DNA of 64,000 nt. It comes from Rheinheimera sp. SA_1 (GTDB taxonomy: Bacteria; Pseudomonadota; Gammaproteobacteria; Enterobacterales; Alteromonadaceae). The stretch lies in NCBI RefSeq assembly GCF_001669775.1, contig NZ_LXWK01000002.1, positions 23,381 to 87,380 on the forward strand. The letters run 5' to 3'. The notes under the pieces are model-generated. The model searched no databases. It was not told where the DNA came from and saw only the letters and a list, made by a program, of their open reading frames with translations. Shown here one piece after another: positions 37,594-46,894 of the stretch. The position numbers and the translations under genes were made by a program. How positions within the stretch are numbered: the first letter of the stretch is position 1; every line of letters starts with the position of its first letter.

Positions 37594-38667
37594 TCAACTT
37601 AAAGCCAGCGCTTTGATTAACGTCGTTAACTGCATGCCCACTGTTAATCGCAGTTGTGCAGCAGCATAAGGTGTGATCTCACTCAGTAACAACTGACCAT
37701 CGGCCAACGTTAAATGCACCAGCAGATTGCCACGATGTGGCAGGATGGCTTGGATTGTCGCGGGAAGTTGGTTTTGAATGGAGATGTCACTGATTGGCGT
37801 CAGCGCCAGACTGACGTCTTTTGCTAAGATCCGCAGGCGTAATTCAGTGCCGGTAGCGAAGTTGCAATGACCAAGCCACAGCTGGCAATCTGTCGTCGCA
37901 ACATTGCTGTAAACTGGGACACGGCCAAAAGCATCGGCAGAACCGCTGACGCCAAAAAACACTGAGGCGGCATCGGCATCAACAAACAACGGCGAGTCAG
38001 GCTGTGCCAACGCCTGCTGCATGCTAAATTGTTGCTCGAGCTGGCCGTCGGCCATCAGCACCAGCTGATCAGCCAGTTTCTCTACTTCCCGGGTATCGTG
38101 ACTCACGAACAACATTGGTATCCCGGTATGCTGCACCAGCTCGCGGATAAAGGGTAAAATTTCGGCTTTGCTTTGGTTGTCGAGCGCGGCGAAAGGTTCG
38201 TCGAGTAATAATAGTTGTGGACTTGCCAACAAGGCCCGGCCCAGCGCCAGTCGTTGTTGCTGGCCGCCCGACAAAGTGCTGACAGCCTGCTTAAACAAGG
38301 GGTGTAGATCGAGTAAATCCTGCACTAGCTCTGGTTGTAAACGTCGTTGCGCCGGTGCCGCACGCTGGAATCCGTAAAGTAAATTTTGCTGTACCGACAG
38401 GTGCGGCAATAAGCCCGGCTGTTGAAACATCAAGCCAATGCGCCGCTGCGCCAGCGGCACAAAATGGCGTCGTTCTTGCCAACATTGCTGTTGAAAATAC
38501 ACCCTGGCATCAGGGACTTTGGTCAAACCGGCGATCAACTTCAGTAGGCTACTTTTGCCGCAGCCAGACCGACCAAACAGGGCGGTGATGCCGTTGATGG
38601 GCAATATCGCGTCGATATTCAAGCGAAAATCACCTTGTTGCCAATTTGCGCGCAGGGCCAGGTTCAT
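37594..38667 (-). CDS. modC: Molybdate ABC transporter ATP-binding protein ModC
   Basis: A 357-residue ATPase. Walker A is LFGRSGCGKSSLLKLIAGL, the ABC signature is LSGGQQQRLALGRALL, Walker B is LLLDEPFAALD, with the switch His in FVSHDTREV. The C-terminal mop/TOBE domain (about 290-355) senses molybdate. It powers molybdate import with ModB and ModA. It overlaps modB by four bases at the end of the moaCDE-modABC gene string. Confidence 0.95.
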   Translation of the reverse strand: MNLALRANWQQGDFRLNIDAILPINGITALFGRSGCGKSSLLKLIAGLTKVPDARVYFQQQCWQERRHFVPLAQRRIGLMFQQPGLLPHLSVQQNLLYGFQRAAPAQRRLQPELVQDLLDLHPLFKQAVSTLSGGQQQRLALGRALLASPQLLLLDEPFAALDNQSKAEILPFIRELVQHTGIPMLFVSHDTREVEKLADQLVLMADGQLEQQFSMQQALAQPDSPLFVDADAASVFFGVSGSADAFGRVPVYSNVATTDCQLWLGHCNFATGTELRLRILAKDVSLALTPISDISIQNQLPATIQAILPHRGNLLVHLTLADGQLLLSEITPYAAAQLRLTVGMQLTTLIKALALS

Positions 38668-39368
38668 CGGTCGCTCCGATTTAATTGGCGCTGTAAGCCA
38701 TACACCAAAAACAATACGACAAACGAAAACAGTAACAGGAGCAACGACAGCTGCTGCGCCGCTTGGTAATTCATGGCTTCGGCGTGGTCATAAATCAAGA
38801 TGGATAGCACTTTGGTCTGACCCGGAATGCTGCCGCCGAGCATTAAAATCACGCCAAATTCACCCAAGGTATGGGCAAAGCTTAAAGTGGCAGCCACGAT
38901 AAACCCACCGCGGCACAGCGGGAATATCACCGTGATAAAACGATCAACAGGACCGGCCCCGAGACTGGCGGCGACTTCAACCGGTTGCCGCCCCAGTTGT
39001 TGAAATGCCTGTTGCAGGGGTTGCACGGCAAACGGCAAGGAATACAGTACCGACGCGATTAAAATGCCAGAAAAGCTAAAAGCCAAATGCTGAAAACCCA
39101 AGCTTTGCAGCGTGCTGCCAATCACGCCTTGTGGCCCGAGTAATAACAATAAATAGAACCCAAGGACGGTTGGCGGTAATACTAATGGCAGCGCAACGAG
39201 TGCTTGGACCGCTGAACGCAACCAGTGGTGACGAGATTGCTGTGGTGGTGTGTGGCTCAACCACCAAGCTAACGGCGTGGCTACTATTAACAAAATCAGC
39301 GTGGTTAAAAGCGCCAAGCGCAGGGTCAAGCCGATAGCCTGCCAATCCGCGGCGGATAAGGCTGTCAT
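38664..39368 (-). CDS. modB: Molybdate ABC transporter permease ModB
   Basis: A 234-residue inner-membrane permease with about five helices and the EAA loop EVAASLGAGPVDRFITVIFP that contacts ModC. PLVLPPTVLGFYLLLLLG is typical of ModB. The stop and start overlap with modC and modA by four bases on each side, giving coupled translation. Confidence 0.94.
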   Translation of the reverse strand: MTALSAADWQAIGLTLRLALLTTLILLIVATPLAWWLSHTPPQQSRHHWLRSAVQALVALPLVLPPTVLGFYLLLLLGPQGVIGSTLQSLGFQHLAFSFSGILIASVLYSLPFAVQPLQQAFQQLGRQPVEVAASLGAGPVDRFITVIFPLCRGGFIVAATLSFAHTLGEFGVILMLGGSIPGQTKVLSILIYDHAEAMNYQAAQQLSLLLLLFSFVVLFLVYGLQRQLNRSDR

Positions 39369-40171
39369 GGCTGCACCGGCGGCTTAGGTAACTCAAAGCC
39401 ATACTGTTGCAGGATTTGCTGGGCCTGCGGGCTGGCGATAAATTTCAACAGTTGCTGGGCTTGGGGGTTGTGCGCCCCCCGTTTGGTTAGAGTGTAACTT
39501 TGCAGCAAAGGCCGGTGCCACGACGCATCAATCAATTGATAGTTGCTGGTCACTGCTGGCTTAGTTGGTACCCTGTACGTTGTGGCTGGTTGTTGTACTA
39601 ATGCCAGTGCAACAATGGCGATATCGGCAGCACCCGTTTGTGCCAGCTGTGCCACTTGTGCGATGTTTTCCCCGTAGACCATTTTGGCTGTTAGTTGAGT
39701 CCAAACTCCTGCGGCAACCAAGGCTTGTTTAGCGCGATCCCCATATGGAGCGTGTTCGGGTTGTGCGATTGCAATGTAGCGAAATTGCGGCGCGGTTAAA
39801 TCGGTTAATCTCAGTTGCTGCACATCATGGACTGTGCTGTACAACACAATTCTGCCATGTGCATATACGGTGCCGGCGTCGGTAGTCAGGCCGGCCTGAA
39901 ATAGCATTTGTGTATAGCGGTGATCAGCGGAAAAAAACACATCGTAAGGCGCTCCTTGCTGGATTTGGCTGCTGATTTTGCCAGACGAACCATAAATTAC
40001 CTGAGGAATTGCCATCTCTGCTGGTTGCTGCGCCTGAAATGCGGTGAGGATCGCGGCTAGTGCGAAGCGTAGATCAGCTGCGGCAGCAATAGTAAGCGGT
40101 TCAGCTGCCATTGATTTGGCACTCAATAGGCAAAAAACAAGCACCACCGACCAGCGTCGTCTTGTGTTCAT
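39365..40171 (-). CDS. modA: Molybdate-binding periplasmic protein ModA
   Basis: A 268-residue solute-binding protein with a signal peptide (VVLVFCLLSAKSMA). Family motifs are LTIAAAADLRFAL, YGSSGKISSQIQQGAPYDVFFSAD and GAADIAIVALALV. It delivers molybdate or tungstate to ModBC. It is preceded without a gap by moaE, an unusual but sensible fusion of cofactor synthesis and metal uptake into one operon. Confidence 0.94.
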   Translation of the reverse strand: MNTRRRWSVVLVFCLLSAKSMAAEPLTIAAAADLRFALAAILTAFQAQQPAEMAIPQVIYGSSGKISSQIQQGAPYDVFFSADHRYTQMLFQAGLTTDAGTVYAHGRIVLYSTVHDVQQLRLTDLTAPQFRYIAIAQPEHAPYGDRAKQALVAAGVWTQLTAKMVYGENIAQVAQLAQTGAADIAIVALALVQQPATTYRVPTKPAVTSNYQLIDASWHRPLLQSYTLTKRGAHNPQAQQLLKFIASPQAQQILQQYGFELPKPPVQP

Positions 40172-40662
40172 AGTGTGTTTTCCTGCACCCAGCGTGCGGC
40201 CGCCGCCTGATCAGTGGCTTTAGCGTCGACCCATTGTGCTTGGCTGTGAAAGTGCGCTTTCTTCCAGATAGGAACCTGATTTTTTAAGAAATCCATGATG
40301 AGTTCACAGGCAGAAAACGCATCAGCGCGATGTGCAGATGCGACACCAACCAGCACGATTTGCGCCCCTGTTGATAGTAACCCGACCCGATGGATTACCG
40401 TAATTGTGCGCACGTTAAAGCGTGTGGCAGCTTGTTCAGCGATGGCAGTGATTGCCCGCTCAGTCATGCCAGGATAATGTTCCAGTTCCAGAGCTTGCAG
40501 GCTGTCGGCCGGTTCGGCTTGGAATTGCTCGCGCACCAAGCCAGAAAACAGCACCACTGCACCGCAATCCGGGCGTAATAAGGCCTGATATTCCTGTTCC
40601 AGCGAGAAGTCATCGTGTTGGATCCGACAAATGAGTTGATAGTCGGCTGGTGCACTAGGCAT
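40168..40662 (-). CDS. moaE: Molybdopterin synthase large subunit MoaE
   Basis: A 164-residue catalytic subunit of molybdopterin synthase. Key features are LELEHYPGMTE, VRTITVIHRVGLLSTGAQIVLVGV (conserved HRVG), AHRADAFSACELIMDFLK and the active-site Lys in PIWKKAHF. It overlaps modA by four bases and follows moaD by four bases. Confidence 0.95.
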   Translation of the reverse strand: MPSAPADYQLICRIQHDDFSLEQEYQALLRPDCGAVVLFSGLVREQFQAEPADSLQALELEHYPGMTERAITAIAEQAATRFNVRTITVIHRVGLLSTGAQIVLVGVASAHRADAFSACELIMDFLKNQVPIWKKAHFHSQAQWVDAKATDQAAAARWVQENTL

Positions 40663-40666
40663 TGGT

Positions 40667-40957
40667 TTAACCTCCTGTTACCGGTGGGAATAGTGCGACT
40701 TCGTCGCCCGGTTGTACCCACGCTTGTTGGTTGACCAGTTGTTGATTGACGGCAGTTAACACTTCACGATCGGTCAGGGCTGCAGCAATATGGGTCGATT
40801 GGCTCGCAAGCAATGTCAGCAAACTGCTGAGTTGCATCGGTGCCAACTGTGGCAGCAGCATTTCACTGCTGCTAACGGCTTCTCTGAGTGCGGCAAAAAA
40901 CAAAATTTTGGTTTGAATTGGCGCAGCAACCGCCTTTGACTCAGCATGAACCGACAT
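40667..40957 (-). CDS. moaD: Molybdopterin synthase sulfur carrier MoaD
   Basis: A 96-residue ubiquitin-fold protein ending in [10 protein letters not shown]. The terminal Gly-Gly is adenylated by MoeB and then thiocarboxylated. The start at ATG 40957 overlaps the moaC coding end by 17 bases; the fold begins soon after at [12 protein letters not shown] short Ala-rich leader of about 15 residues precedes the fold and is unusual. Confidence 0.92.
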   Translation of the reverse strand: MSVHAESKAVAAPIQTKILFFAALREAVSSSEMLLPQLAPMQLSSLLTLLASQSTHIAAALTDREVLTAVNQQLVNQQAWVQPGDEVALFPPVTGG

Positions 40958-41441
40958 CTGAACGTCTCCAGTGGCCGGATTTTCCGCCCATTTTTTCAAT
41001 TAAGTGGATCCGGTTAATTTCAATCGCTGGATCCGCCGCTTTGGCCATATCGTGTAAGGTTAACGCTGCGACACTCACCGCGGTTAATGCTTCCATTTCA
41101 ACGCCAGTATTACCTTCGACTTTACATAATGCTTGGATCCGCACAATTCCTCGGGCTGGATCTAGTTCAAACTGAATATCCACTTTAGTCAGTGCCAATG
41201 GGTGACATAACGGAATCAAATCGGCGGTTTTTTTTGCTGCCATAATGCCAGCAATACGGGCGCACGCCAGCGCATCGCCCTTTGGCAAATTGGCCAGTGT
41301 TGCGACCAATGCCGGTAACATGGTCACTTCAGCTTGCGCTATGGCCGTGCGGCTGCTGGCAGTTTTCCCTGTGATATCAACCATCAGGGCTTCACCATGT
41401 TGATTCAGATGCGTGAGCGAGTGGGTAGGGGTGTCAGTCAT
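40941..41441 (-). CDS. moaC: Cyclic pyranopterin monophosphate synthase MoaC
   Basis: A 166-residue enzyme that works with MoaA in the first step of molybdopterin synthesis. Motifs: [37 protein letters not shown] split around the active-site Lys and His, [23 protein letters not shown], and MGGKSG near the end. It is the first gene of the minus-strand string moaC-moaD-moaE-modABC. The C-terminal tail beyond GGKSG is about 11 residues. Confidence 0.95.
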   Translation of the reverse strand: MTDTPTHSLTHLNQHGEALMVDITGKTASSRTAIAQAEVTMLPALVATLANLPKGDALACARIAGIMAAKKTADLIPLCHPLALTKVDIQFELDPARGIVRIQALCKVEGNTGVEMEALTAVSVAALTLHDMAKAADPAIEINRIHLIEKMGGKSGHWRRSDVGSC

Positions 41442-41874
41442 GCAGGACTCCTTTTAACTGTGACGTGCAGCTTTTGCTGCAGGTGGTCGGTACATTTTTT
41501 TCATCAACAGCGCATCGTCAAACGCGTTCTTCACTCGCTCGTCATGGTCACGAATTATTCAGTTGAAACCGTTGATTAGTCTGATTTTATTTTTGTCCAG
41601 TCCTCGTTCAAAAAATGCATGGAACTGTACAAATGTAGTCAAAGTGCTGAGTCATGTTGAAGTTGGAAACAATACAGCGCTGAAGTTATGAGACCAGTAC
41701 ATCGAAAAACAAGCACGACGACAGTCTAGAGCAAAATAGCGCCTCGCATTATTACGAATTCAGCAATTCTGAATAACCGGTCATGGCTATTCTGGTGATA
41801 TAGCCGCTCAGCTAAGCTAACGGCATTAATTGCTAATTTGACAGTGCTGACACGACTGTCTTTGGGAAACCAAG
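41442..41874. promoter_or_regulatory. Divergent control region between moaC and moaA
   Basis: The 433 bases should hold promoters for both moa transcripts. Small dyads are visible: TTCAG/CTGAA around 41756-41770 and GGCTAT/ATAGCC around 41785-41805. A Moco riboswitch or a ModE operator could not be recognised. No gene is supported here. Confidence 0.45.
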
Positions 41875-42921
41875 ATGAAGTTTAATTCTTATTTGGCCGA
41901 GACTGCGTCGCCATCACCCTGGCGTGGACAAACCAGCGCCCCGCTGCTGCGAGACTCATTTGCCCGCACCTTTAACTATTTACGCTTATCAATCACTGAA
42001 CGCTGTAATTTTCGTTGTGAATATTGTCTGCCACACGGCTATCAGGCAACAGCTGAACAAGCCCCGGAATTGTCACGACAGGAGATCCAACGCTTAGTGC
42101 GCGGCTTTGCCACCTTGGGGTTAACCAAAGTGAGGCTCACCGGCGGCGAACCATCGTTACGCAAAGACCTTTGCGCCATTATTGCCGATATTGCAGCAAT
42201 CCCTACTGTGAAAGTCATCGCACTAAGTACCAACGGCTACCGCCTTTCTCGCGACATGCAAGATTGGGCCAATGCCGGTCTATCCGCCGTGAATGTCAGT
42301 ATCGACAGTCTCGACCCGGTACGATTTGCCAAAATGACTGGCTCCGATAGTCTGACCCAGATCTTAAAAGGTGTGCAGCAAACGGTCGATGCCGGTTTGC
42401 TGCAAGTGAAGATAAACGCAGTGTTGCACGCAAACACCGATACCAGTGAAATTCTCCGTTTTATCGAATTTGTTAAACGACAACCTGTCACCGTCCGTTT
42501 TATTGAACTGATGGAAACGGGCAATAGCCAACAGTATTTTGAATCAAATCGCCAGTCTTCAACCCGGCTTGTACAGTACTTGCTGCAAAATGGCTGGACA
42601 CAGATGGTCAGAGCCAACAACGCCGGCCCAGCCATAGAATTTCAACATCGTGATTCGGTCGGTCGCATTGGCGTGATCGCACCATATGCCAGCGGATTTT
42701 GTGATACCTGTAATCGTCTACGTGTCAGTGCTCAAGGCAGACTGCACACCTGTTTGTTTGCTAGTAACAGTCATTCCTTACGCGAACTGCTGCAGTACGA
42801 TGCGCAACAAGCAGCATTACAACAACGACTGGATGACCTCATCGCACGAAAGACCGCTGGTCACGAGCTGCATGAGGGCAATACAGGTATCAATAATGGT
42901 TTTTCCCGGATCGGTGGTTGA
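41875..42921 (+). CDS. moaA: GTP 3',8-cyclase MoaA
   Basis: A 348-residue radical SAM enzyme that turns GTP into the pyranopterin precursor with MoaC. The N-terminal cluster is CNFRCEYC, the SAM region contains VRLTGGEPSLRKDL, and the C-terminal cluster motif is FCDTCNRLRVSAQGRLHTC. The end ...GG, needed for activity in the family, is present (FSRIGG). It begins with about 30 residues of extra leader before the family start. It is divergent from moaC. Confidence 0.95.
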   Translation: MKFNSYLAETASPSPWRGQTSAPLLRDSFARTFNYLRLSITERCNFRCEYCLPHGYQATAEQAPELSRQEIQRLVRGFATLGLTKVRLTGGEPSLRKDLCAIIADIAAIPTVKVIALSTNGYRLSRDMQDWANAGLSAVNVSIDSLDPVRFAKMTGSDSLTQILKGVQQTVDAGLLQVKINAVLHANTDTSEILRFIEFVKRQPVTVRFIELMETGNSQQYFESNRQSSTRLVQYLLQNGWTQMVRANNAGPAIEFQHRDSVGRIGVIAPYASGFCDTCNRLRVSAQGRLHTCLFASNSHSLRELLQYDAQQAALQQRLDDLIARKTAGHELHEGNTGINNGFSRIGG

Positions 42922-43415
42922 TCGCGGATCCAAGTGAATAACAGCAGCTGCTGCGGACTGTTTATGACTTCGGTAGTAGCGATCGCTGCTGCATACTGCT
43001 ATTCGCAAGTAGAACAAACCAGTTATCGTCTCTTCCTTATAGAATCCCCTTTATAAGCAGCCTGTTCTCACGAATGCCCCAACATGTCCAAGTTACTGCT
43101 GTAACCCGATGCCAGATTTGATGCAGCGAATGACACTTTTTCTCAATACCGCTCTTCGGTTTTCAATTGATGACGTCTGCACTCAGTATTGTGGCACTGG
43201 GGAATTTCAGGTTATTTAGCGACTGATAAGATAATCATCAATAAAACGGACATCAAACAATGTCTCTCCAACAGGCTAATTATTTAGATGATGCCACTCA
43301 CGAATTTTATCATTTCTCTTATGGCAATAATTAATTGCTAATTCACGGCATTCTTCAATCGAAAGCGATGAATGATAATGATGCTGTGCACAAGGCACTT
43401 AATCTCTAAGGAAAT
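42922..43415. other. Intergenic region between moaA and the YHS gene
   Basis: About 490 bases without a convincing gene. It contains small dyads (CAGCAGCTGCTG near 42942 and CTTATA/TATAAG near 43036-43057). Close to the YHS gene is a GATAATGAT element that resembles part of a Fur site. AAGGAAAT provides the ribosome site for the next gene. A 24-codon frame at 43260-43334 is not well supported. Confidence 0.4.
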
Positions 43416-43886
43416 ATGATGAACTTTAAAATTGCAAAAAGTATTGCGCTGTCTTTAGCTCTGTCTTTCGCTGGTGCTGCAGTTGCTGCCGACAAAGATA
43501 TGAATGCTGACTTAAATGATGTTGCGATCAGTGGCTATGATACTGTCGCATACTTCACGAAAAAAATGCCGGTGCAAGGCGTAGATAAATTCACAGCCGT
43601 ATACAAAAATACGATCTACAAGTTTTCTTCAGAACAAAATCGAGATGCTTTCAAAGCAAACCCAGAAAAATTTGCACCGCAGTTTGGTGGTTATTGTGCA
43701 ATGGGTATTGCGATGGAAAAGAAATTCAATGTTGATCCAACGGCATGGCGTATTGTCGATGAAAAATTGTATTTGAATTTAAACAAAGATGTTCAAACAA
43801 AATGGGTAAGCGACATCCCAGGCAACTTAAAAACCGCTCAGGGCAACTGGCCAACTATCAAAGATAAAGCAGCATCAGAGCTGTAA
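43416..43886 (+). CDS. Periplasmic YHS-domain protein
   Basis: A 156-residue protein with a signal peptide (IALSLALSFAGAAVA) and a YHS-type domain: VAISGYDTVAYFTK, YKFSSEQNRDAFKANPEKF and GGYCAMG. YHS-like domains occur in metal-handling proteins. It precedes the bufferin-type gene on the same strand by 55 bases, so a role in the same metal response is plausible. No catalytic function is known. Confidence 0.85.
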   Translation: MMNFKIAKSIALSLALSFAGAAVAADKDMNADLNDVAISGYDTVAYFTKKMPVQGVDKFTAVYKNTIYKFSSEQNRDAFKANPEKFAPQFGGYCAMGIAMEKKFNVDPTAWRIVDEKLYLNLNKDVQTKWVSDIPGNLKTAQGNWPTIKDKAASEL

Positions 43887-43941
43887 TATCTACCAACGCT
43901 GGTTTTCATGAATGTGTAATGCAAACTGAGGTATGACTAAA

Positions 43942-44232
43942 ATGGATAAATCAATAATCATTGCCGCAACTTTTGCTGCGGTATTAGCAGCCGGTTTTAG
44001 CTCTGAAGCGATAGCCGCTGAAAAGAAAGAAAAATGCTACGGTGTTGCTGCGGCAGGACAAAATGATTGCGCCAACTTAACTGGCTCACATTCTTGTGCT
44101 GGTATGGCAAAAACTGATAACGACATTGCGGAATATCGACTGGTTGCAAAAGGCACCTGCGAAGGTTTAGGCGGTTTGTCAAAAGAGCAGGCCAAAGCAA
44201 AGCTAGGTCTGTCTGACACCACCACAAAATAA
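43942..44232 (+). CDS. DUF2282 bufferin-type precursor peptide (BufA1-like)
   Basis: A 96-residue peptide with a signal sequence ([21 protein letters not shown]) and the DUF2282 core with four cysteines: [26 protein letters not shown] and [11 protein letters not shown]. In described bufferin systems such precursors are exported, have cysteines converted to thiooxazoles by a DUF692 MNIO enzyme, and bind copper. It has an extra acidic/basic C-terminal tail of about 18 residues. ATG 43942 is preferred over the ATG nine bases earlier because of spacing to GAGGT. The modifying enzymes are encoded about 3 kb away on the other strand. Confidence 0.88.
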   Translation: MDKSIIIAATFAAVLAAGFSSEAIAAEKKEKCYGVAAAGQNDCANLTGSHSCAGMAKTDNDIAEYRLVAKGTCEGLGGLSKEQAKAKLGLSDTTTK

Positions 44233-44311
44233 ATGACTTTAGCAGCATTGCGCTTCGTTGGTGGCATCCGATGCCAACGAAGGCAATTCTGCTTTTATAA
44301 GGGCAGGAAAA

Positions 44312-44755
44312 ATGCTTAGTGTTCTTAATTTCATCAATCACACAAATAAAGTATTGGCTTTACTGAATTATCTTCAAAGTCCATTGTTATTTGTTGCTCG
44401 ACTCTATGTCGCAGAAATATTTTTTAGTTCTGGTCTGACAAAACTAACGGACTGGGAAACCACTTTATATCTATTTGAATCAGAATATGCGGTGCCTTTT
44501 TTAAGTAGTGTAGCTGCCGCTTGGTTAGGTACTATCTGTGAAATTATTCTGCCGGTGCTACTTACAATTGGGATTTTTACCCGTGCTGCTGCACTCGGAT
44601 TATTTTTTGTAAATATAGTGGCTGTGATCAGTCTGAGCGAAATTGCGCTTGCTGCACTATATCTGCATTATTTATGGGCTGTATTATTTGCCGGTATCAT
44701 TGTGACTGGCGGTGGTTTCTTTTCATTAGACCGTCTAGTTCAAAAATATCAGTGA
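44312..44755 (+). CDS. DoxX-family membrane protein
   Basis: A 147-residue, four-helix membrane protein of the DoxX family: VARLYVAEIFFSSGLTKLTDW at the N-terminus, CEIILPVLLTIGIFTRAAA centrally and ALYLHYLWAVLFAGI late. DoxX genes are regular companions of DUF2282 precursors. It follows the bufferin gene by 79 bases and shares its strand. ATG 44312 follows a GCAGGA ribosome site. The biochemical role within bufferin operons is not established. Confidence 0.88.
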   Translation: MLSVLNFINHTNKVLALLNYLQSPLLFVARLYVAEIFFSSGLTKLTDWETTLYLFESEYAVPFLSSVAAAWLGTICEIILPVLLTIGIFTRAAALGLFFVNIVAVISLSEIALAALYLHYLWAVLFAGIIVTGGGFFSLDRLVQKYQ

Positions 44756-44771
44756 TGCCTAGATTTAAAAA

Positions 44772-44804
44772 AACAACGACAGCTCAGGGCTGTCATTGTT
44801 TTTA
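44772..44804. terminator. Bidirectional terminator between doxX and the HD-GYP gene
   Basis: A hairpin with GACAG/CTGTC at its core, extended by AACAA/TTGTT. It is flanked by an A-run on the left and a T-run on the right, so it can stop transcription from both converging operons. Confidence 0.75.
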
Positions 44805-44831
44805 AGTCGATGCTGTTGTGGTTTCTTAAGG

Positions 44832-45722
44832 TTAAGAGGCCGCAATAAGCCGATCGATCAACTCATCAATCAAGCGTTTATCAGCAACTTCTGTGAGTTT
44901 ATCTACCGTGGCTAACTTGCCGGTCGACAGGGCAATTTGTTTATGTTGCTCATCCGCCGCCAGTACATATTCTCCCGCACAACAACGGCAATACACATGT
45001 TCGCCAGCAACTTGCTCGCGCCGCATCACAATCACCGGACCGCACTGGCCACAACTTAATAGTGGGATCCCATGGTCGCTATGCGACACAATATGGTCAA
45101 AAACTCCCTCCTGACCTTGAGCCACAAACAGTTTTCCGAGTTCGGTATCAAACTGGGAACCAAGATTTGCAGCAATAATGCCCAACGCTTTATCAATCGG
45201 CATACCGGCGCGATATGGCCTGGTACTGGTCATCGCATCAAACGCATCACAAATACCCACAACTTTTGCGGCGAGTGGAATTTGTTCACTCGATAGTCCA
45301 TTCGGGTAGCCTTTACCATTTGGCATTTCATGATGCGATCGGATCGGTGCTTCAACTAAACTCGCCAGTGGATGATCCATCACCAGCCGCCAGCCAGCAT
45401 CTGGATGTGTTCGGATCACGTCAAACTCTTCGTCGGTGAGACGGTCAGCTTTAGTTAAAATTTGATCGGGTACAGCGATTTTACCTAAATCATGTAAAAA
45501 ACCACCCACGGCGATTTTCTCTGCTTCCAGTTCTGTCACTCCAGCCGCACTAGCTAAGATGCGCGCCATTTGCGACACTCGCCATAAATGGCCGCCGGTG
45601 TAGGGATCTCTTGCTTCGACCGCCCAGGCCATCACCAACAAACTGCTTAGTAGTCCACGTTGTAGCGCATTGACATCCTGATCGTTAAAGTAAGGATGTA
45701 GCGCAGATAAAGCTTCGTTCAT
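44832..45722 (-). CDS. HD-GYP phosphodiesterase with C-terminal zinc ribbon
   Basis: A 296-residue soluble protein. The HD-GYP domain (about 30-195) has [40 protein letters not shown] and the late [11 protein letters not shown], so metal ligands for cyclic di-GMP hydrolysis appear complete. A C-terminal segment contains CGQCG and CRCC pairs, forming a likely zinc ribbon that is unusual in this family. It overlaps the upstream CZB protein gene by four bases (ATGA), so the two are coupled. A role in metal- or redox-responsive c-di-GMP control is inferred. Confidence 0.88.
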   Translation of the reverse strand: MNEALSALHPYFNDQDVNALQRGLLSSLLVMAWAVEARDPYTGGHLWRVSQMARILASAAGVTELEAEKIAVGGFLHDLGKIAVPDQILTKADRLTDEEFDVIRTHPDAGWRLVMDHPLASLVEAPIRSHHEMPNGKGYPNGLSSEQIPLAAKVVGICDAFDAMTSTRPYRAGMPIDKALGIIAANLGSQFDTELGKLFVAQGQEGVFDHIVSHSDHGIPLLSCGQCGPVIVMRREQVAGEHVYCRCCAGEYVLAADEQHKQIALSTGKLATVDKLTEVADKRLIDELIDRLIAAS

Positions 45723-46837
45723 TTTTTAACCTTTGGTTGGTGATATTGCCGCTCGGCCGAACTGGCCATCACTTCTAACGCGTTAATAACCAGTGCTCCA
45801 GCTTTTTCCATACCCTCGACGGCGGTCATCACCTTCGCGACATCCATCGCTGGATAAGCGATTAAAGCTTCATTGACATATTTATGTAATGCCAAATGTG
45901 GTGCATTCATTTCTTGGTAGCCATGTAAATGGCTATTATTTTTGCCCTCGCCTTCGAAGTACCACTTTCCTAAACGGCAAGCAGTATGGTCGGCAAAATC
46001 GGCGGCTGTTTCATTCGACAGCCCCAATAAAACTTGATACACCCGCAGTTTAAAGAGTAAATGATCTACTTTTGCTACTTCGCAAAATGCACGTAGTGCA
46101 CTGGCTTTACTGATAGATTCAGCAGAATTGGCTTGTTCAACAATACCGCGGATGAGGTTCGCTGCTTTAGCACCATCCAGACTAAAAGAAGTGGCGTGGT
46201 CAGCAAAACTGACAATTTCTGTGCGGCTGGCACTGCTGTCAGCGCGCATTTGCGCAACCAACGATGCGATTTCAACTGTCGCACTGCTGGTGCGTTTCGC
46301 CAGATTCCTCACTTCGTCTGCCACCACAGCAAAACCACGGCCTTGCTCGCCGGCCCGAGCCGCTTCAATCGCTGCATTGAGTGCCAACAAATTCGTTTGA
46401 TCTGCAACTTCACGGATCAACTCAACGATACTACTCACCTGTTGCGCTCGTTTATCAAGTTCACCAACACGATTCGATGCTTGCTGCGAATCAACTGCCA
46501 TTTTTCCGAGATGACCAGAAATGACATCCACTGAGGCGCTGCATTCACAGGATGTGGTTTGCATCGTTGTAGCTCGCTGCTGCTCAAACTGCATCTTGCC
46601 GGCAAATTCACTTAAACCACTTTGAACCACAGTCATTGAACTGCCCATATTCATTAAATGGCCAACTAAGGCGCGTTGAAATGCCCGTTCGGTGTCCACT
46701 AAGGTGTGATTTGCTTTTAAGTCATTCAGTTGTGCCGTAAGTGTGGCAACGAGTGCTTGTTCGCGCGCTAAAGCTGACTCGGCAGCCGCCAACGATTGTT
46801 GCCAGGCTTTGTCATCGACCTTTTTTTTGAAAAACAT
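45719..46837 (-). CDS. Soluble chemoreceptor-like protein with C-terminal CZB domain
   Basis: A 372-residue cytoplasmic protein without membrane segments. An N-terminal coiled coil is followed by a methyl-accepting signalling domain whose hairpin tip is [22 protein letters not shown]-terminal CZB domain has zinc ligands in [16 protein letters not shown] and [13 protein letters not shown] domains bind zinc and can sense hypochlorite or metal. It is encoded 57 bases after the bufC-like gene on the same strand and is coupled to the HD-GYP gene. ATG 46837 is chosen over a GTG nine bases upstream because AAAGGGTGG is well placed. Confidence 0.9.
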   Translation of the reverse strand: MFFKKKVDDKAWQQSLAAAESALAREQALVATLTAQLNDLKANHTLVDTERAFQRALVGHLMNMGSSMTVVQSGLSEFAGKMQFEQQRATTMQTTSCECSASVDVISGHLGKMAVDSQQASNRVGELDKRAQQVSSIVELIREVADQTNLLALNAAIEAARAGEQGRGFAVVADEVRNLAKRTSSATVEIASLVAQMRADSSASRTEIVSFADHATSFSLDGAKAANLIRGIVEQANSAESISKASALRAFCEVAKVDHLLFKLRVYQVLLGLSNETAADFADHTACRLGKWYFEGEGKNNSHLHGYQEMNAPHLALHKYVNEALIAYPAMDVAKVMTAVEGMEKAGALVINALEVMASSAERQYHQPKVKK

Positions 46838-46894
46838 AGGTTCCACCCTTTATTTGATACTTTTTCAGCCGTCACCGGCCCGCAAGCGTCATGA

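Noticed and set aside
41442..41874. Moco riboswitch upstream of moaA
   Set aside because: Position fits, but the characteristic helices and conserved loop sequence were not recognisable.
43260..43334. 24-codon frame between moaA and the YHS gene
   Set aside because: No good ribosome site and no similarity seen; chance is sufficient.
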